Shown: positions 16,257 to 25,221, counted from the stretch's first letter. The stretch is 64,000 bases of DNA from an uncultured Treponema sp. (GCA_910584475.1 CAJUBD010000005.1:110881-174880); one strand, 5' to 3'. Translations and numbers: made by a program. The notes: generated by a model from the sequence alone, not told the origin.

Positions 16257-17248
16257 AAATAATCTATATATCAAAAAAACATTTTCTCGATTACATACTC
16301 TTCTTTTTCATTCTTGCAATATTTTTTGCTCTTGCTTCTTCTTTTCGTATGTTTGGTAAAGGCGCAGATTACAACGGCTATCTTGCAATTTTTTATGGAG
16401 AAGAGTCAACAGAACCAGCGTTTCGAATCTTAAAAGTACTCAACCAGTTTATAAACAGAGAGCAGGTAACTCTTTGCTTCGTCTATTTTGTTTGTGCTTT
16501 TGTAGGGCTTTACTTGAAAGGAAGTCTTTATATTCAGTATTCAAATAATTTCTTGCTTTCTATTTTTCTTTATCTTCCTACAATATATTTTCTTCATGAA
16601 TACACCCAGATACGTGCTGCCATCGGGCTTGGCATTTGCTATCTTTCTGTAGATGAAATTAATAAGCGTCAGTTCAAAAGATTTTTAGTTCGTGTTCTTT
16701 TTGCCATGTGCTTTCATTATTCATCAATTATTATGATACCAGTTTATTTTTATTGTAATCTTTTTAAGAAACAAAAGCGATATATCCAAATTTTGTGGAT
16801 TTCATTTATTAGCTGTGTTCTGCTAAGTAAATTTCTTCATGGACAAAGCGTTTTGATTTTTCTTGGATCTTCATTTTATTCGAAGTTGTTTTTCCTTGAA
16901 AAACTGGGGGCGTTACAAAATATGAACGGTTTTTCAGTTTTTAATGTATGTTATTTTTTAATTTTGATTTTAAATACAATATATTATGCTCTATATCATG
17001 GTTTTTTAAGACAAGACAGCGATTTTACAATTTTTCAATTAAGTTCTCTTTCTGCAATTATGTTTTATGTTTTTTTCAATTTGGGATTCCATGTTGTTAC
17101 TTTTAGGCTTTCTGAATTTTTCATACCATTTCTTTTTATTGTGATTGCCAAAATTACAGTAAAATTTAAGGAGAAAATTTTACTCGCTCCGTTTGTTTTT
17201 GTAATTCTTTTATACTATATGCGGACATTTGCTAAGGCGGTTCTGTAA
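16253..17248 (+). CDS. EpsG/Wzy-like glycan polymerase
   Basis: A 331-residue protein with about eight to ten hydrophobic segments, starting with a transmembrane helix at 12-31 followed by FGKGADYNGYLAIF, a typical EpsG-family periplasmic motif (D-Y-x-x-Y). The segment YTQIRAAIGLGICYLSV matches the conserved R-x-x-(I/L)-A region of EpsG/Wzy polymerases, and FHYSSIIMIPVYF the H-x-(S/T) motif. It would join repeat units in the periplasm. Translation is coupled to both neighbours (ATGA and TAATG). Confidence 0.78.
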   Translation: MKIIYISKKHFLDYILFFFILAIFFALASSFRMFGKGADYNGYLAIFYGEESTEPAFRILKVLNQFINREQVTLCFVYFVCAFVGLYLKGSLYIQYSNNFLLSIFLYLPTIYFLHEYTQIRAAIGLGICYLSVDEINKRQFKRFLVRVLFAMCFHYSSIIMIPVYFYCNLFKKQKRYIQILWISFISCVLLSKFLHGQSVLIFLGSSFYSKLFFLEKLGALQNMNGFSVFNVCYFLILILNTIYYALYHGFLRQDSDFTIFQLSSLSAIMFYVFFNLGFHVVTFRLSEFFIPFLFIVIAKITVKFKEKILLAPFVFVILLYYMRTFAKAVL

Positions 17249-18033
17249 TGAAAAAACTATATCTTGTCGTTCTCTATAAAACAAAATATTCAGATTCTAA
17301 AACTTTATGTTCATTTTCTGATTTTCATTTTGGTGAAAATCAAAACAATTTTTTTGTTGTTTGGGACAATTCTCCTGCACAAATGGCGACTCTTCCAGAC
17401 TTAAAGAATTTCATAAAAACTGAAAACATCGAATATATTCATACGCCAGAGAACACTGCGCTTTCAAAAGTTTATAATTTTTGTTTGGATAAATATTCGG
17501 ATTTTGATTTTATTTTGGTATTTGACCAAGATTCAAAAATAACTCGCAAGGATTTTGATTTATATCTTGAAAAAGTGATTTCAGAAAATCCAGAATGCAA
17601 TATATTTATGCCGCAGGTTTATTCAGGAGGCGAGCTATATTCCCCTGGAAAATTTTGGATCTTCAAGGGATGGCATTATAAAGCACTTTCTGAAGGAATT
17701 CACAAAGACAGGTTCTATACGGCGATTATGAGCGGAACATGTGTGAGAATTGATTTTCTGAAAAAGCACGGCATCAGATTTAATGAGGAACTTTTCCTTT
17801 ACGGAATTGACACATGTTTTTTTTGTGATGTACGCAAAATGGATAGTCAGTTTTATGTCCTTGATGAGCGACTTGGACATGATTTGTCAGAGATTGAATT
17901 GGACGACTTTAACAAGAAGAAAAGAACATTTTATTACCTTGAAGCCTGCAAAAAAACTGCAAAGAAAAACTATTTCTGTATTGCTTTGATATCTTTGTAT
18001 GAAGTCTTTTTAAAGATTATAGGACGGATATAA
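17248..18033 (+). CDS. GT2-type glycosyltransferase (rhamnosyltransferase-like)
   Basis: A 261-residue GT-A fold enzyme: FFVVWDNSP (nucleotide-binding strand), HTPENTALSKVYNFCL, ILVFDQDSK, where D-Q-D-S is the metal-binding DxD of rhamnosyltransferase-like GT2 enzymes, then MSGTCVRIDFLKKHG and a C-terminal membrane-associating helix. The motif set is the one usually annotated as rhamnosyltransferase, consistent with the rml genes at 61 kb, but donor identity is inferred. Confidence 0.78.
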   Translation: MKKLYLVVLYKTKYSDSKTLCSFSDFHFGENQNNFFVVWDNSPAQMATLPDLKNFIKTENIEYIHTPENTALSKVYNFCLDKYSDFDFILVFDQDSKITRKDFDLYLEKVISENPECNIFMPQVYSGGELYSPGKFWIFKGWHYKALSEGIHKDRFYTAIMSGTCVRIDFLKKHGIRFNEELFLYGIDTCFFCDVRKMDSQFYVLDERLGHDLSEIELDDFNKKKRTFYYLEACKKTAKKNYFCIALISLYEVFLKIIGRI

Positions 18034-18036
18034 ATA

Positions 18037-18711
18037 ATGAACTTTTTGGCAGCACTTATTTCAAAAAAATATTCTTGTTGTATTGATAAGGAAATATCAT
18101 TGTCAATTTTGCTTTTGTTTTGTTTGAATAAAATCTTTGCGTTGGGGCGTGGATTTTTAAAAACAAGAAAAATAGTTTTTATCGAAAGGCATGTGGTTTT
18201 AAAATCAAAACGGCAGATTTCTTTTGGAAAAAACTTTCGCATATCAGAGAGCGTCAGATTGGATGCTTTGTCACAAAAAGGAATGGTTTTTGGAAATAAC
18301 TGCTCGGTGGGAATCAATACGAGAATTGAATGTACGGGGAGTTTTTCTTTTCTTGGGAAAGGTTTCAAATGTGGCGACAATTGTGGACTTGGAACGGACT
18401 GCTTTTATGGTTGCGCGGGTGGAATAGAATTGGGCAATGATGTGATTGTCGGGAACTTTGTTTCGATGCATTCAGAAAATCATAATTATAGTAATCCTGA
18501 GATTCCTATTCGATTGCAAGGAGTAAATCACAAGGGAATAAAGATAGGTAATAATTGTTGGATAGGTTCAAAAGCGACGATTGTGGATGGCACTATTATA
18601 GGCGATGGATGCATTGTTGCGGCTGGTGCTGTTGTAACAGGAGTTTTTCCTGACAATGTAATAATTGGAGGCGTGCCAGCGAAAGTGATAAAAGGACGGA
18701 TAAGTCAATGA
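18037..18711 (+). CDS. Hexapeptide-repeat sugar acyltransferase
   Basis: A 224-residue protein whose C-terminal 150 residues follow the left-handed beta-helix rule (FGNNCSVG, LGNDVIVG, IGNNCWIGSKATIVDG, IGDGCIVAAGAVVTG) ending with the family cap IIGGVPAKVIKG. SMHSENHNY contains the likely catalytic histidine. It is of LacA/NodL/WcaF type and probably O-acetylates a sugar of the repeat unit. The first 60 residues are a basic, partly hydrophobic extension. It ends in ATGA overlap with the next gene. Confidence 0.83.
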   Translation: MNFLAALISKKYSCCIDKEISLSILLLFCLNKIFALGRGFLKTRKIVFIERHVVLKSKRQISFGKNFRISESVRLDALSQKGMVFGNNCSVGINTRIECTGSFSFLGKGFKCGDNCGLGTDCFYGCAGGIELGNDVIVGNFVSMHSENHNYSNPEIPIRLQGVNHKGIKIGNNCWIGSKATIVDGTIIGDGCIVAAGAVVTGVFPDNVIIGGVPAKVIKGRISQ

Positions 18712-19832
18712 AAATCCTTTTTGTGCATCTACTGAATAATTTTACAGGTTCTCCTCGTGTGCTTGCAAATTTTTTGGATGAATTTGCAAAAGATAAAAAA
18801 AATGAAATCCATATTCTTACTTCTAAAACAGACGGATTCCTCTCTGCACTTGAAGGCGTGCAATTTCATTGGAACGGGTACAAGTGGCATTTCAATAAAA
18901 TTGTATTGTCATTCTGTCTGCTTATTTCACATATTCGGCAATTTATATTTGTGCTTTTCGGTCATCGTTATGATTGCATATATATAAATACAATTCTTCC
19001 GTGTGGAGCTGCCTTTGCTGCAAAGTTGCGTAAAATGAAAATCGTTTATCACATTCATGAATTTTATCCTATTCCACACATGATGCAAAAAGTTTGTGTA
19101 CGATTTGCTCGTTTTTGTGCAGACGAAGTGATTTTTGTTTCGGAATATCTTCGTGCATGCTACAGCGGGGTGTTTACTTGCAAGCAGACAGTTGTTTTTA
19201 ATTCGGTTTCGCGGGATTTTCATAATGCGGCAAAAAATGTTTTGAGAGAGGAAAATTACATTGGCAAAAAATTTGAACGCAGGTTAATTGTTTTGCCGTG
19301 TGCGCTGAAAAAATACAAGGGAGTTTTTTTGTTTGTTGAAATTGCAAAAAAAATGCCGCAATTCAATTTTTTGCTTGTTGTGAGTAATCCAAAATCAGAG
19401 TCAGATGCTTTTTTCGCAATGTATAATTTGCCTTCAAATTTGAAAATTCAAAATGAAATTAGAAATATGACGGAAATTTACTCTGCGGCAAGCCTTGTTA
19501 TGAATTTGTCAATTCCACATGGAGTTGACAAATTCATTGAAACATTTTCAATGATTTTAATAGAATCTTTTGAGTTTGCCGTTCCTGTTATTGCGCCTTG
19601 TTATGGCGGACCGTTGGAAATTGTAAACAACAGTGAAAATGGGTTTTTGCTTGAAGTGGAAAATATTGGTGAGGTGTGTCAAAAAATTAATTTTATTCTT
19701 TCTGATTTTTCGCGGTATAAAGCGTTTTGTGATTCGGCATTGAAAAGGTCAATGAACTTTGAAGTTGAAAAAAATGTGCGACAAATCAAAAAAATAATTT
19801 TTTCACTCAATACAAAGGGGAGTAATTCATGA
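18708..19832 (+). CDS. GT4-type glycosyltransferase
   Basis: A 374-residue GT-B enzyme. Opening MKILFVHLLNNFTGSPRVLANFL, acceptor-side YHIHEFYPIPHMM, strand VIFVSEYLRACY, and C-terminal donor region MILIESFEFAVPVIAPCYGGPLEIV with E and G residues in GT4 positions; the EGFPLP-like loop is replaced by VDKFIETFSM. Donor unknown. It overlaps both neighbours by 4 bp. The sequence is AT-rich up to its end, after which GC rises sharply within the next gene. Confidence 0.8.
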   Translation: MKILFVHLLNNFTGSPRVLANFLDEFAKDKKNEIHILTSKTDGFLSALEGVQFHWNGYKWHFNKIVLSFCLLISHIRQFIFVLFGHRYDCIYINTILPCGAAFAAKLRKMKIVYHIHEFYPIPHMMQKVCVRFARFCADEVIFVSEYLRACYSGVFTCKQTVVFNSVSRDFHNAAKNVLREENYIGKKFERRLIVLPCALKKYKGVFLFVEIAKKMPQFNFLLVVSNPKSESDAFFAMYNLPSNLKIQNEIRNMTEIYSAASLVMNLSIPHGVDKFIETFSMILIESFEFAVPVIAPCYGGPLEIVNNSENGFLLEVENIGEVCQKINFILSDFSRYKAFCDSALKRSMNFEVEKNVRQIKKIIFSLNTKGSNS

Positions 19833-20944
19833 AAGATAAAGATTCTAGTCGAAAAACAAAAGTCGCCGTCATCGGCATTGTTGGCGTTCCCGCCTGTTAC
19901 GGCGGATTCGAGTCGCTTGTGGACAACCTTTTGGATTTCACTCCGTCCGATGTGGAATACACGGTGTTTTGCTCCGCTCCAAAATATGAAAGGCGGCTTG
20001 AAACCTATAAGGCTGCGCGTCTCGTCTACCTCGACCGCGATGCGAACGGTGCTTCCTCAATTTTATACGACTATGAAGGGATGAAAAAGGCGATGGCGCT
20101 CGGCGTGGATGTGATGCTTGTATTGGGTGTTTCGGGCTGCCTTTTCTTGCCGAAAATACGCCGCCGTTTCAAGGGGAAAATCATCACAAATATAGATGGG
20201 CTTGAATGGAAGCGCGACAAGTGGAAATTCTATGCAAAATGGCTCTTGCGTTTTTCGGAAGCGATGGCGGTGAAATATTCTGACATCATCATCGGCGACA
20301 ACAAGGGGATTACGGATTACATACAAGCGGCATACAAAAAATGGGCGGCAAAAAAGCGCGTGGAGTTGATTGCCTATGGCGGCGATACGGTTGTGGGTGT
20401 TGAAGACGACTCGCTTTTTGCTGACTATCCGTTTGCCCGCGAAAAATATGCGGCTGCCGTCTGCCGCATCGAGCCTGAAAACAATGTTCACATCATTCTC
20501 GAGGCGTTCGCGTCGCTTGAAAGCGCCTCGCTTGTTGTCGTTGGCAACTGGAAGAATTCTGAATACGGTCGCGCGCTAAAACAAAAATATTCCGAGATAA
20601 AAGGCATTCATCTTCTCGATCCGATTTATGAGGGGCATAGAATAAATTGGCTTCGTTCACATGCCTCTCTTTATGTCCACGGTCATTCCGCGGGTGGCAC
20701 GAATCCTTCTTTGGTAGAGGCGATGAATTTGGGGTTGCCGATTTTGGCGTTCGACTGCGTATACAACCGCGCGACCACGGAGGAAAAATGCCTTTACTGG
20801 AGGACGGCGGAGGACATTGTGAATTTGATTTTTGAGTGGCAGGGAGAATTCAAAAGAATCGCGGGCGACATGAAGGAAGCGGGAACGCGGCTGTATTCGT
20901 GGGAAAAAATAGCGGGGCTGTACAACACGCTTTGGAAAAATTAG
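19829..20944 (+). CDS. DUF1972 glycosyltransferase (WchF/rhamnosyltransferase-like)
   Basis: A 371-residue GT4 enzyme with an N-terminal DUF1972 domain: VAVIGIVGVPACYGGFESLVDNL, where PACYGGFES corresponds to the conserved P-x-x-Y-G-G-F-E, then TNIDGLEWKRDKW and SDIIIGDNKGI, and donor-site GHSAGGTNPSLVEAMNLGLPI. The family includes the beta-1,4-rhamnosyltransferases of capsule loci. Unlike the genes before it, its third codon positions are GC-rich, so it probably has a different origin or a longer residence. It ends 4 bp inside the convergent small gene. Confidence 0.83.
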   Translation: MKDKDSSRKTKVAVIGIVGVPACYGGFESLVDNLLDFTPSDVEYTVFCSAPKYERRLETYKAARLVYLDRDANGASSILYDYEGMKKAMALGVDVMLVLGVSGCLFLPKIRRRFKGKIITNIDGLEWKRDKWKFYAKWLLRFSEAMAVKYSDIIIGDNKGITDYIQAAYKKWAAKKRVELIAYGGDTVVGVEDDSLFADYPFAREKYAAAVCRIEPENNVHIILEAFASLESASLVVVGNWKNSEYGRALKQKYSEIKGIHLLDPIYEGHRINWLRSHASLYVHGHSAGGTNPSLVEAMNLGLPILAFDCVYNRATTEEKCLYWRTAEDIVNLIFEWQGEFKRIAGDMKEAGTRLYSWEKIAGLYNTLWKN

Positions 20945-21147
20945 AGTGCGCGTGCGCCTGTATCGGTGAGAACATAGTTTCCGTCCGCATCTTTTTCTAG
21001 GAACCCCTTTGCGATGCATCCTTCGAGAGCTGTGAGCGTTGGATTTTCAGCGGACAGTGCGTTTGATATTTCTTCCCTTGAATGTGGCGTATTTTCTTTC
21101 CTGAAAAATTCGAGAATTCGCAACTCCCGCGCGGTCGGAATGAACAT
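20941..21147 (-). CDS. Small winged-helix-like protein
   Basis: A 68-residue protein that looks like a single winged helix: FIPTARELRILEFFRKE, a second helix HSREEISNAL, a recognition helix NPTLTALEGCIAKGFLEK, and a wing DADGNYVLTDTGARAL, the last being the usual MarR/PadR-type wing. It could regulate the glycan locus. It is very short and lies opposite the operon, with a 4-bp overlap; the motif order makes chance unlikely. Confidence 0.6.
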   Translation of the reverse strand: MFIPTARELRILEFFRKENTPHSREEISNALSAENPTLTALEGCIAKGFLEKDADGNYVLTDTGARAL

Positions 21148-21305
21148 AAGTTTATTTTAAATGATTTTGCGATTATGGTCTAGTACTTTTCGTTTAGTCG
21201 TGAAATCTGAATTTTTTTGCGTCCTGTCGTTTTTCAAACCGCTGGTGCAATGTGCCTCGCTTTTATATTGCAATTCTTTTAAATCCATCAAATAATACTA
21301 TAAGG

Positions 21306-21330
21306 CTCTTGACTTTTTATAGGGGATAAA
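21306..21330 (+). ncRNA. Remnant of the four-hairpin leader (H4 3' arm only)
   Basis: CTCTTGACTTTTTAT followed by AGGGG repeats the end of the four-hairpin leader; the matching 5' arm and hairpins 1-3 are absent. It stands immediately before the ATG at 21331, as in the full copies. Confidence 0.55.
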
Positions 21331-21616
21331 ATGATTTGCCAAGAAGTAACAGATGGTTTTTGCAAATTGGAAGCGGACCGACTCAATGAGTGCGACAAGG
21401 CAAAATACGGCTATTGCGAATTTTTTGAGAAGAAGAAATTTTTGTCGGTATGGGCTTTGTCTAATTTCATACTGGAAGCTGGCGCGGGGGGTATTGGAAA
21501 GGAATTTGCAAAATTGGATGACACCATTGATTTGGCGAAGAGCATGGAACTTGAGGACGATGATGACGGATATGAGCTTATTTGCGGAGTCGTCTATGTC
21601 GTTGACAATATGGGCA
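21331..21616 (+). pseudogene. Orphan N-terminal coding fragment behind leader remnant
   Basis: The ATG at 21331 follows AGGGG and opens a frame of about 95 codons (MICQEVTDGFCKLEADRLNE at its start, acidic DDDDGYELICG near its end). I do not recognise it. The frame then runs without stop into the sugar-transferase remnant, so the fragment has lost its own 3' end at a junction near 21600. A cysteine- and acid-rich composition unlike the downstream protein supports separate origins. Confidence 0.5.
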
Positions 21617-22239
21617 ATGATTTGTTTTATTATGATTCCCATCATGATTGCGCTGAAGTTGACGGGAGAGCATTACATTTTTTACCAGCAGCCCCGCATC
21701 GGAAAAGGCGGATGGGAATTCAAGGTCTTGAAATTCGCAACCATGCTGAAGGACTCTCCGAACATGGCGGGCGGCGTTCTCACCCAGAAAAATGTCCACG
21801 CATTCTTCCGATGGGAAATTTCCTCCGAAAGACAAAAATAAACGAGCTTCCCCAGTTAGTAAATATCTTTATCGGCGAGATGAGCGTCATCGGTCCGCGT
21901 CCTCAGGCAAAGTCGCATTATGACTTGTATTCTGATGAAGTGAAGTCGGCGATTGACAGCGTTCCTCCAGGGCTTTCAGGGCTTGGCTCGGTTGTGTTCC
22001 GCGATGAGGAGGATATGCTGAGTGCTGTTGCTGGAGACAGGGACGCGTTTCACGATACAGTCATTGCGCCTTATAATGGGGCGCTTGAAATATGGTTTGT
22101 ACGACACAGATCTGTAGGCGTGTACTTCAAACTGATTTTCCTCACCATGCTCGCCGTCCTGCGCCCATCTTCAAAGGCTTGGCGCACTGCTTTCAAGGAC
22201 TTGCCGCCAGTGCCAAATGAATTGGAAGATTGTATTTGA
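21617..22239 (+). pseudogene. Undecaprenyl-phosphate sugar transferase, 5'-truncated and frameshifted
   Basis: Bacterial sugar-transferase (WcaJ/WbaP C-domain type) sequence in two frames. The first, 21617 to about 21794, gives ICFIMIPIMIALKLTG (the membrane segment), YQQPRIGKGG and FKVLKFATML (normally KFRTM). The second gives PRILPMGNFLRKTKINELPQ and MSVIGPRPQ to the stop at 22239. One base is missing next to 21794; adding an A there restores D-P-R. The N-terminal residues are replaced by the orphan fragment. This enzyme would prime repeat-unit synthesis, so the locus may depend on another copy, unless the frameshift is an assembly error. Confidence 0.75.
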
Positions 22240-22285
22240 CGGTATCTTTTTGCGGGCCTATCATACGCCGTCTATCGTACGCCGC

Positions 22286-22313
22286 TTGACTTTTTGAGCA
22301 GTTTTGCTATACT
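22286..22313 (+). promoter_or_regulatory. Promoter placing +1 at the antitoxin start codon
   Basis: TTGACT, 16-nt spacer ending in TGC (extended -10), TATACT. Only 8 nt separate the -10 from the ATG at 22322, so the transcript is probably leaderless. Confidence 0.7.
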
Positions 22314-22321
22314 TTTATACT

Positions 22322-22546
22322 ATGAGCAGGATAACCGAGTCATCTAAATCCCACAAGAAAAAACAGAGGCTGTTTTCGCAGGCAGGAGCGATTGCCGTTG
22401 CAGCTGCCCGAAATAAGGGGCTGCCCATTACCTATGCATCGGAAAACCACATTGTCCGTGAATATCCGGACGGCACGACAGAAGTGCTTGAGACAATTGA
22501 GCCCATTCCGCAGGTGAATCTGCCCAAGACTTTTTCGATTAAGTGA
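22322..22546 (+). CDS. Putative antitoxin of the zeta-like toxin
   Basis: A 74-residue basic protein, MSRITESSKSHKKKQRLFSQ at the start, then AGAIAVAAARNKGLPITYAS and a beta-rich end IVREYPDGTTEVLETIEPIP. The arrangement, a short gene whose stop TGA overlaps the ATG of an ATPase related to zeta toxin, fits an antitoxin, and the conserved-looking VREYPDGT segment occurs in small proteins next to such genes. It does not resemble epsilon antitoxin. The start at 22322 is chosen because the -10 box lies across the earlier in-frame codon. Confidence 0.6.
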   Translation: MSRITESSKSHKKKQRLFSQAGAIAVAAARNKGLPITYASENHIVREYPDGTTEVLETIEPIPQVNLPKTFSIK

Positions 22547-23296
22547 TGGGCATAAAGCGATTGCGGATTTTTGCCGGTCCGAATGGGTCTGGAAAATCCG
22601 AGTTATATAATTATCTTCTTTCCCAGCAGTTCTTTCATCAATATTTTTATATAAACGCTGACGACATTGAAAAAGGGCTTGCTAATGGATACAGTTTTGC
22701 GAATTGGCCGGTTGCTGTTTGTGATGAAGATTTTTTTTCTTATGCGGAAAAAAGTTCGTTTGCAAAACTGATAAATGTAGACAGTTTAAAAGCAAATCTG
22801 ACAATAACAAATTCTCTGTTTATTTGGAGAGGCGGAGATGATGGACTGACATACATAGTCGGCTTGCATCGCCGACTATGTGCGCAATAAGTTTCTCTGT
22901 TCTTCCTCTTCGTTTGCGTGTGAAACTGTATTTTCGCATTCTTCCAAAATAGATTTTATAAGAAAGGCAAAAGAAAACGGTTTTAAAATATACCTTTATT
23001 TTATTGCAACGCGCAATCCTTTGATTAATCAGGAGAGAGTTGAAAACCGTGTGAAGTTTGGTGGGCATGATGTTCCTGCCGACAAAATCGTTTCGCGTTA
23101 CAATCGATGTCTTGCCAATCTATATGAAGCAGTTTGTTTGTGCGACAAAACATTTCTGTTCGACAATTCTGAATCAAAAACAGACTTCACTTACAATAAT
23201 TTTGCAGAAGTCGTGGACGGAGTTTGTCGCATCATTTCAACTCTTGTTCCAGATTGGTTTGTGACATTCGTTTACAATAAATTGCCGCAGCACTGA
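22546..23296 (+). pseudogene. Zeta-toxin-like AAA ATPase, frameshifted
   Basis: The N-terminal part has the Walker A motif GPNGSGKS (residues 10-17) and YINADDIEKGLANG, typical of zeta/PezT-like kinases. The second part, in another frame from about 22862, has SFACETVFSHSSKIDFIRKA, YFIATRNPLINQERV and GGHDVPADKIVSRYNR, all matching the family. The frames join if one G in GTCGGC at 22859-22863 is removed, giving T-Y-I-V-A-C-I-A-D-Y-V. The site is the inner end of an 11-bp perfect hairpin (22853-22881). As written the toxin is dead after about residue 105. Confidence 0.75.
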
Positions 23297-23430
23297 ACTG
23301 CAATACTGATTTTTTTCCTCTTTCAGTAAAAAATGTGATTTCCTCTTTTTTTCAGACGGTAAGTTTTTTGTTCTGAAATATAATTTTTTCTCATTTGGTT
23401 GCTCAAAATTTATTATAGGAGACTCAATCT

Positions 23431-24633
23431 ATGGATACGATTCTTTCCCTTGTGGGGCGGACTGCTCCCTTGTTTGAAGCGGACATTGCGGGAAACGAGC
23501 GGCTGCTTTCGGAAATTGTGCAGTCCTCGCGTTTTCTTGTCATCGGTGGGGCGGGGACAATCGGTAGTGCGATTTGCCGCGAACTGTTCGCACGGAATCC
23601 GCGCGTTCTTCATGTCGTTGACATCAGCGAAAACAACATGGTGGAGCTGGTGCGCGACATCCGTTCTTCGCAAGGATACGGAGATGGCGAGTTCGCCACA
23701 TTCGCGCTCGACTGCGGCTCTGACATTTTTCGCGCGTTCATTGAATTCCAAAAAGGCCGCATCGGCGGATACGACTATGTGTTCAATACATCGGCGCTCA
23801 AGCATGTCCGCTCGGAAAAAGATGCGTTCACGCTCATGCGTATGATTGACACGAACATTTTCAACACCGACAGCACGATGCAGATGGCGCGGGATTTCGG
23901 CGCGAAAAATTATTTCTGTGTGTCCACGGACAAGGCGGCAAACCCTGTGAACATGATGGGTGCGTCCAAGCGGATTATGGAGATGTTCTTAAACCGCCGT
24001 TCTATGGAGATGCCCGTTTCAACGGCGCGTTTTGCAAATGTTGCCTTCAGCGACGGAAGTCTGCTCTATGGATTTAATCGGCGCATTGAAAAAGGGCAGC
24101 CGCTTTCAAGTCCAAACGATGTGCGTCGTTATTTTGTGACGCCAAAAGAGGCGGGCGAGTTGTGTTTGATGAGTTGTCTGCTCGGCGAAAATCGCGATGT
24201 GTTCTTTCCGAAGTTGAGCGAACATTTAAACCTTGTGACTTTTTCAAGCATCGCGGTGAAGTATCTTGCTTCGCTCGGATACGAAGCGGTCAAGTGTGCA
24301 ACGGAGGACGAGGCGAGGGGGCGTGTTGCGGAGTTGAAGTCGCGGCGTAAATATCCCGTCTATTTTTTCAAAAGCGACACGACTGGTGAAAAGGACTTCG
24401 AGGAATTTTTTATGGAGGGGGAGCGTCTTGATATGGGGCGGTTCGAGTCCGTCGGCATAATAAAAAACGATGTGAATTTCAACGAGGAAAAGCTTCAGAT
24501 GTTCACTGGTGCGATTGCAAAAATGCGGCAAGCGGGAACTTGGACAAGAGGGCAGTTGATTGCGCTCTTCAACAAGATGATTCCGGAATTTAACCACAAA
24601 GAGACAGGAAAATTTTTGGACGGACGGATGTAG
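23431..24633 (+). CDS. Nucleotide-sugar 4,6-dehydratase (Polysacc_synt_2/CapD-like)
   Basis: A 400-residue soluble SDR enzyme. FLVIGGAGTIGSAICRELF (Rossmann G-x-x-G-x-x-G near 39-45), HVVDISENNMVEL for cofactor binding, FNTSALKHVRSEKD, and the catalytic region CVSTDKAANPVNMMGASKR, where Met replaces the usual Tyr as in the SMK-type WbpM/CapD group. It lacks the N-terminal membrane domain of FlaA1/WbpM long forms. It probably makes a 4-keto-6-deoxy amino sugar for the glycan. ATG follows TAGGAG. A strong terminator closes the locus about 40 nt later. Confidence 0.82.
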   Translation: MDTILSLVGRTAPLFEADIAGNERLLSEIVQSSRFLVIGGAGTIGSAICRELFARNPRVLHVVDISENNMVELVRDIRSSQGYGDGEFATFALDCGSDIFRAFIEFQKGRIGGYDYVFNTSALKHVRSEKDAFTLMRMIDTNIFNTDSTMQMARDFGAKNYFCVSTDKAANPVNMMGASKRIMEMFLNRRSMEMPVSTARFANVAFSDGSLLYGFNRRIEKGQPLSSPNDVRRYFVTPKEAGELCLMSCLLGENRDVFFPKLSEHLNLVTFSSIAVKYLASLGYEAVKCATEDEARGRVAELKSRRKYPVYFFKSDTTGEKDFEEFFMEGERLDMGRFESVGIIKNDVNFNEEKLQMFTGAIAKMRQAGTWTRGQLIALFNKMIPEFNHKETGKFLDGRM

Positions 24634-24676
24634 GTGGAATCGCCATTTTACGCCCGTCAAATCTTCCGCAAAATTC

Positions 24677-24708
24677 AGCCGCGCGCCATACGGTGCGCGG
24701 CTTTTTTT
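24677..24708 (+). terminator. Terminator of the polysaccharide locus
   Basis: AGCCGCGC (24677-24684) pairs with GCGCGGCT (24695-24702), with further G-C closure in the loop, followed by seven T. A strong Rho-independent terminator. Confidence 0.93.
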
Positions 24709-24827
24709 ATGTCTTCTGCTTCGAAATCAAATTTGATATGGCGTTTGACTCGCCTCTCTCGTTTGGAAATAATGCTCAAATACCAGAATTTTATGAGATG
24801 AGCACAAATTTTTCCCTCATTTCAATA

Positions 24828-24856
24828 TTGACATTTTTTTTCTTTTTTGCTAGAAT
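24828..24856 (+). promoter_or_regulatory. rpsT promoter
   Basis: TTGACA, 17-nt pyrimidine-rich spacer ending TGC, TAGAAT; 32 nt before the TTG start. The same -35/TGC-TAGAAT pattern precedes rpmE. Confidence 0.88.
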
Positions 24857-24888
24857 ATATAACACAAAATTAGTTTTGGAGGAATCCT

Positions 24889-25182
24889 TTGGCTAGGAAT
24901 CAGACTTCTGCGCAAAAACGACACGCGCAGAGCGAAAAAAGACGTCTTCGCAACAAGATGGTGAAAACAGAATGCCGCACTTATGCGAAGCAGTTCGTGG
25001 CTCTCGTTGAAAAAAAAGATAAGGAAGGAGCGGAGGCAAAATTCAGGCAGCTTTCGAGCCGCCTCGATTCTGCCCGTGTAAAGGGCATCATCAAGGCGAA
25101 CGCCGCTTCTCGCAAAAAGTCCCGCATGGCGCATCTTTTCAACAAGACGTTCGCGGCTTCTTCCGCTGAAAGCAAGGCATAG
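24889..25182 (+). CDS. rpsT: 30S ribosomal protein S20
   Basis: A 97-residue basic helical protein beginning ARNQTSAQKRHAQSEKRRLR and containing VKGIIKANAASRKKSRMAHL, the diagnostic S20 C-terminal motif. It binds 16S rRNA in the 30S subunit. The start is TTG at 24889, supported by GGAGG 6 nt upstream and by no ATG being near; E. coli rpsT also uses UUG, where it helps autoregulation. A consensus promoter precedes it. Length is usual for S20 with a slightly longer tail. Confidence 0.97.
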   Translation: MARNQTSAQKRHAQSEKRRLRNKMVKTECRTYAKQFVALVEKKDKEGAEAKFRQLSSRLDSARVKGIIKANAASRKKSRMAHLFNKTFAASSAESKA

Positions 25183-25221
25183 GCATTTGGTTTCGGGTGT
25201 TTTCGCTTTGGGTGATGAAAT

